Shown: positions 61,721 to 64,000 of the stretch, piece by piece
Numbering within the stretch: the first letter of the stretch is position 1
Layout of the letters: the number at the start of each line of letters is the position of its first letter
NCBI GenBank assembly: GCA_021151765.1
Contig: JAGKWR010000005.1
Span: 1-64,000 of the forward strand
Length of the DNA: 64,000 nucleotides
Source of the DNA: Alphaproteobacteria bacterium
GTDB taxonomy: Bacteria; Pseudomonadota; Alphaproteobacteria; Rickettsiales; UBA1997
Direction of reading: 5' to 3'
Made by a program: the position numbers and the translations under genes
The notes under the pieces: generated by a model
Databases searched by the model: none
What the model saw: only the letters and a program-made list of their open reading frames with translations
Told to the model about the DNA's origin: nothing

Positions 61721-62112
61721 TTAAAAATTAAATAATTGGTGAGTATTTTGTAGATTTAATGCCTCGTTGTAAAATAAATAAAACTCTTCCTCATCCATTT
61801 CTAAAATTTCAGAGAGTTGCCAGTTGGTTATTTTTGAGAGGATGATGATTGCGCTGACGACATCTCCTCGGAATTGAAAAAACCTAAATACACCTTTTGC
61901 AGGTTTGAGTAATCTGACTCATCAAGCTCTTCAATTACCTTCGGTTCTACCTCACAAAGATTGGCAAACAGCCTGATTTCTTTTTCCTCATCAGATGCGG
62001 TTTTCATTTTTGCGACCAAAAGACGATCTTTTATTTTTGAGCGTCTCATGTTGAGTTTGTCATAAGATTGTCCAGCAACTTCAACCGGATATTTTAATTC
62101 AATGTTTTCCAT
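61721..62112 (-). CDS. gpE+E' tail assembly chaperone made by predicted -1 frameshift
   Basis: After codon 79 the -1 frame reads on from the slip site as QFRGDVVSAIIILSKITNWQ, then LSEILEMDEEEFYLFYNEAL, ending in a stop at 61721-61723. That is the recognisable E' domain of P2-type tail chaperones. The frameshift gives about 130 residues in all and ends 10 bases before the cyclase gene. As in P2 and lambda, the short and long forms are expected to be made in a fixed ratio for tail assembly. Confidence 0.85.
61828..62112 (-). CDS. Phage tail assembly protein gpE (zero-frame product)
   Basis: The 94-residue zero-frame product has LKYPVEVAGQSYDKLNMRRS at the start and RLFANLCEVEPKVIEELDES in the middle, the pattern of the phage tail assembly chaperone E family. 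It ends in a Ser-rich, non-conserved tail (SSAQSSSSQK). This is expected because the conserved continuation lies in the -1 frame. Confidence 0.9.
   Translation of the reverse strand: MENIELKYPVEVAGQSYDKLNMRRSKIKDRLLVAKMKTASDEEKEIRLFANLCEVEPKVIEELDESDYSNLQKVYLGFFNSEEMSSAQSSSSQK
61876..61882 (-). promoter_or_regulatory. -1 ribosomal frameshift slip site
   Basis: The minus strand reads GG T-TTT-TTC with the zero frame GGT TTT TTC (codons 77-79 of gpE), a classic X-XXY-YYZ heptamer. Slipping back one base gives TTT TTT and opens the E' frame. Confidence 0.85.
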
Positions 62113-62129
62113 ATTTTTTAAAATTTAGA

Positions 62130-62630
62130 TTAGATTCCAAGTGCCTTACGGACATCAACCAACTTGTCCTGACCACCAATCTTTCTGGTCATGTTGTCGA
62201 TGTCGATTTCGATGAGTTGCTGACCATCAATTTCAAGTGAGTAATAACGGCAAGCGATTGTGCATTGCATTGTTCCTTTTTCTCCTGCAGATATTTTCCC
62301 CATGTCCATTTCGGTATACATGCCACGCAGTTTGACGATGATTGGCGAAACTGTGGTGTCGTCTTGCAAAGCACCGCGAAGCGTTACTTGAACTGCGTTG
62401 CCACTCACAAGACCAAATTGTTTCAAAACATCTTTGTCATATTCAAGAAGCGTGAATGAGCCTTCGAGTTTTTCGACACCCATGTCAATCAGTGCTGGAG
62501 CGTCCATTCCCCCTGCCCTAAACTCTTCTGTTTTAATGTTTAGTTTTGGCGGATTTACTTCCTCAACTTTGCCAACATAGCCACGGCCATCAATGAATAA
62601 ATTGAAGTTTTTTAGAATTTTAGGAATCAT
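62130..62630 (-). CDS. Phage major tail tube protein (gpFII)
   Basis: The 166-residue protein matches P2 FII: IPKILKNFNLFIDGRGYVGK at the start, FRAGGMDAPALIDMGVEKLE, and ITLDIDN-like EIDIDNMTRKIGGQDKLVD near the end. It forms the inner tube of the contractile tail and follows the sheath gene by 14 bases. Confidence 0.95.
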   Translation of the reverse strand: MIPKILKNFNLFIDGRGYVGKVEEVNPPKLNIKTEEFRAGGMDAPALIDMGVEKLEGSFTLLEYDKDVLKQFGLVSGNAVQVTLRGALQDDTTVSPIIVKLRGMYTEMDMGKISAGEKGTMQCTIACRYYSLEIDGQQLIEIDIDNMTRKIGGQDKLVDVRKALGI

Positions 62631-62644
62631 GTTTGCTTGTGTTT

Positions 62645-63856
62645 TTAGTTAGAGAAAAGTTCTTCGAGATATTCATCAGTCATTCTTGAACGGAATGTGA
62701 TGTGCTCTGCCGGATAAGGTGGAGTGAAGTCAAAATCGAAAGTGATTTTGCCCTGAGCAATTTGATCTGGTGTGTTTAGCTCAGGATTGACGAAGGCTTT
62801 ACCATCAATGATTGCGCCGATGCTTTTCAGATAACGCAGATAGTTGTTAACGCCTTCCAAAACATCTTCGATATAGGTTTTGGTGATGTTACGATCCACC
62901 GCCCACAAGTGAGCTTTTAAAAGTGAATCGTTGATCATATCTGCCGTTCTTCTGGTTTGTAAGAACATCCATTTTGGATCAGCTGAAGCGGTTCTGTTTC
63001 CCCAAAGTCTGAAACCATCTTGTTGAATGATGGTGGCAATATCGTTTTCGTTTAAAAAGTTGGCAGTGCAGTTCGTATCCCCCAAAGCGAAATCAATTGG
63101 CTTAGAAATTCCAACGATTCCGTTGATTACTTGATTTGAAGGCGACCACCAAAAACCGCGCTCATTATCTGATTTTGCAATGAGACCAGCTATTCTGGTA
63201 GATGAAGGTTTTTCAACTATCGTGTTGTTGGCTGTGTTTAAAATTTTTACCCACGGAAAAGCGGGATAAATTCTTGAGCTGCCCCAATCTTCACGATAAT
63301 GAACTGCATCGGTTTTGTTAGTATTTGGGCAGTCGGCGACAATTATTGCTCTTAATCTTTCAGCAACAGTTAGTAATTCTGCCACAACAGGATTAGCAAG
63401 ATCATCGGGAGTTTGATGTGTGAATCCTGGTGCGATCAAAATTCTTGGAGTTACTGCAACTTCTGACTGCGAGGCAAGAAGAGCTGAAACGCCTTTGTAT
63501 TTTCCAGTATCTTCATCAACACCCCCGACAATATCACTTAGAGTGATCTTAGTTGGATCAAGAACACCAGAAGTTTTGTGAGCGGAGTTATTTGGATCAG
63601 CAACATTAATCACAACGACCATCGCACCGGTTTGTTTGAAAATCGCATCAAGTGCTGACGGAATGCTGAAATTGGCATCAGAACCAAAAATACTCACCGC
63701 TTCTGCTGGTGAGCCTAAAATCAGAGTTGGTGTATTTACTGGTCCTTTGGAAGCTGTACCAACTAATCCAATTACTGAAGATTTAACTGTTTGTATCGGG
63801 CGCGCACCATCATCTATTTCGATGATTTCTACGCCGTGTAGAAATTGCTCGGTCAT
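62645..63856 (-). CDS. Phage tail sheath protein (gpFI)
   Basis: The 403-residue protein matches P2 FI: FLHGVEIIEIDDGARPIQTV, SSVIGLVGTASKGPVNTPTL, GFWWSPSNQVINGIVGISKP and LWGNRTASADPKWMFLQTRR. It ends with FTPPYPAEHITFRSRMTDEY. It forms the contractile outer sheath. The order sheath, tube, E, T, U, X, D is that of P2. Confidence 0.96.
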   Translation of the reverse strand: MTEQFLHGVEIIEIDDGARPIQTVKSSVIGLVGTASKGPVNTPTLILGSPAEAVSIFGSDANFSIPSALDAIFKQTGAMVVVINVADPNNSAHKTSGVLDPTKITLSDIVGGVDEDTGKYKGVSALLASQSEVAVTPRILIAPGFTHQTPDDLANPVVAELLTVAERLRAIIVADCPNTNKTDAVHYREDWGSSRIYPAFPWVKILNTANNTIVEKPSSTRIAGLIAKSDNERGFWWSPSNQVINGIVGISKPIDFALGDTNCTANFLNENDIATIIQQDGFRLWGNRTASADPKWMFLQTRRTADMINDSLLKAHLWAVDRNITKTYIEDVLEGVNNYLRYLKSIGAIIDGKAFVNPELNTPDQIAQGKITFDFDFTPPYPAEHITFRSRMTDEYLEELFSN

Positions 63857-63891
63857 AGTTTATTGATTTAAGTTATTGTAAAAATTGGTAG

Positions 63892-64000
63892 TTAAAGCTC
63901 TGAGCTCGCCGTCCATGAAAAGTTAAGTTCACATCCCGTATTTCTAACAGCGGCAAATCCATTAAAATCAGACCATTCAATTGAAGTAGGAAGAAAGGAC
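63892..64000 (-). CDS. Phage protein, C-terminal end only
   Basis: The minus-strand frame is open from the window edge to a stop at 63892-63894, giving SFLPTSIEWSDFNGFAAVRN and GCELNFSWTASSEL. It lies about 35 bases upstream of the sheath gene, so it is another late phage gene cut by the window. The 35 residues are too few to name it. Confidence 0.6.
   Translation of the reverse strand, partial: SFLPTSIEWSDFNGFAAVRNTGCELNFSWTASSEL

Overview
The window reads as a low-GC alphaproteobacterium with a host-associated lifestyle, most likely Rickettsiales-like or Holosporales-like. The evidence is a RegB/RegA-type two-component pair, the rsmI/lipoprotein and dnaB-tsaD neighbourhoods, pyruvate phosphate dikinase encoded with glyS, a mitochondrial-processing-peptidase-like M16 protease, a type-2 isoleucyl-tRNA synthetase, palindromic elements inserted in frame inside housekeeping genes, several decaying genes, and multidomain proteins with eukaryote-like modules (MORN, ankyrin, LRR-like, an IQ calmodulin-binding motif). 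The species cannot be named from the sequence alone.

Layout. 1-32.9 kb is chromosomal backbone: rsmI (partial), an LpoA-like lipoprotein, tsaD, dnaB, a RelE/HigB-type toxin-antitoxin pair, a secreted LigE-type DNA ligase, regA with a RegB-like sensor that lacks its ATPase domain, an outer-membrane barrel, an M16 protease, a secreted thioredoxin-like protein, a MORN-repeat protein, an ABC-F ATPase, a sodium/solute symporter, a small ankyrin protein, then a same-strand run hom-glyS-alkC-ppdK-DUF4160(broken)-DUF2442-TfoX_N-lipoprotein. Divergent from hom is ileS, which lacks its C-terminal part. A TAXI-type solute-binding gene next to it is a pseudogene, followed by a large ankyrin protein.

At 33,138-33,160 there is a 23-base copy of the 3' end of initiator tRNA-Met with no tRNA body. 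Its orientation says an integrated element lies to the right. From there to about 54.9 kb runs an accessory/defence island: a giant DUF4011-helicase-Vsr (Hhe-type) protein, hipBA, a RhuM-Fic fusion, an MFS transporter with its LysR regulator, two paralogous GNAT acetyltransferases flanking an orphan soluble histidine kinase, C4-antisense-RNA-like structures, a 923-residue LRR/ankyrin/zincin/IQ protein, a GHKL-ATPase fused to a PD-(D/E)XK nuclease, a DUF4268 nuclease and a GmrSD-type (DUF262-DUF1524) protein.

From 54.9 kb to the end is the late region of a P2-like contractile-tail prophage on the minus strand: sheath, tube, gpE with a -1 frameshift to E', tape measure, gpU, gpX, gpD, DUF6127 protein, M15 endolysin, holin-like protein and an overlapping Rz/Rz1 spanin pair. 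Two cargo genes interrupt it: a class III nucleotide-cyclase-like gene between E' and the tape measure, and an opposite-strand membrane protein between U and X. No complete tRNA, rRNA or CRISPR array was seen.
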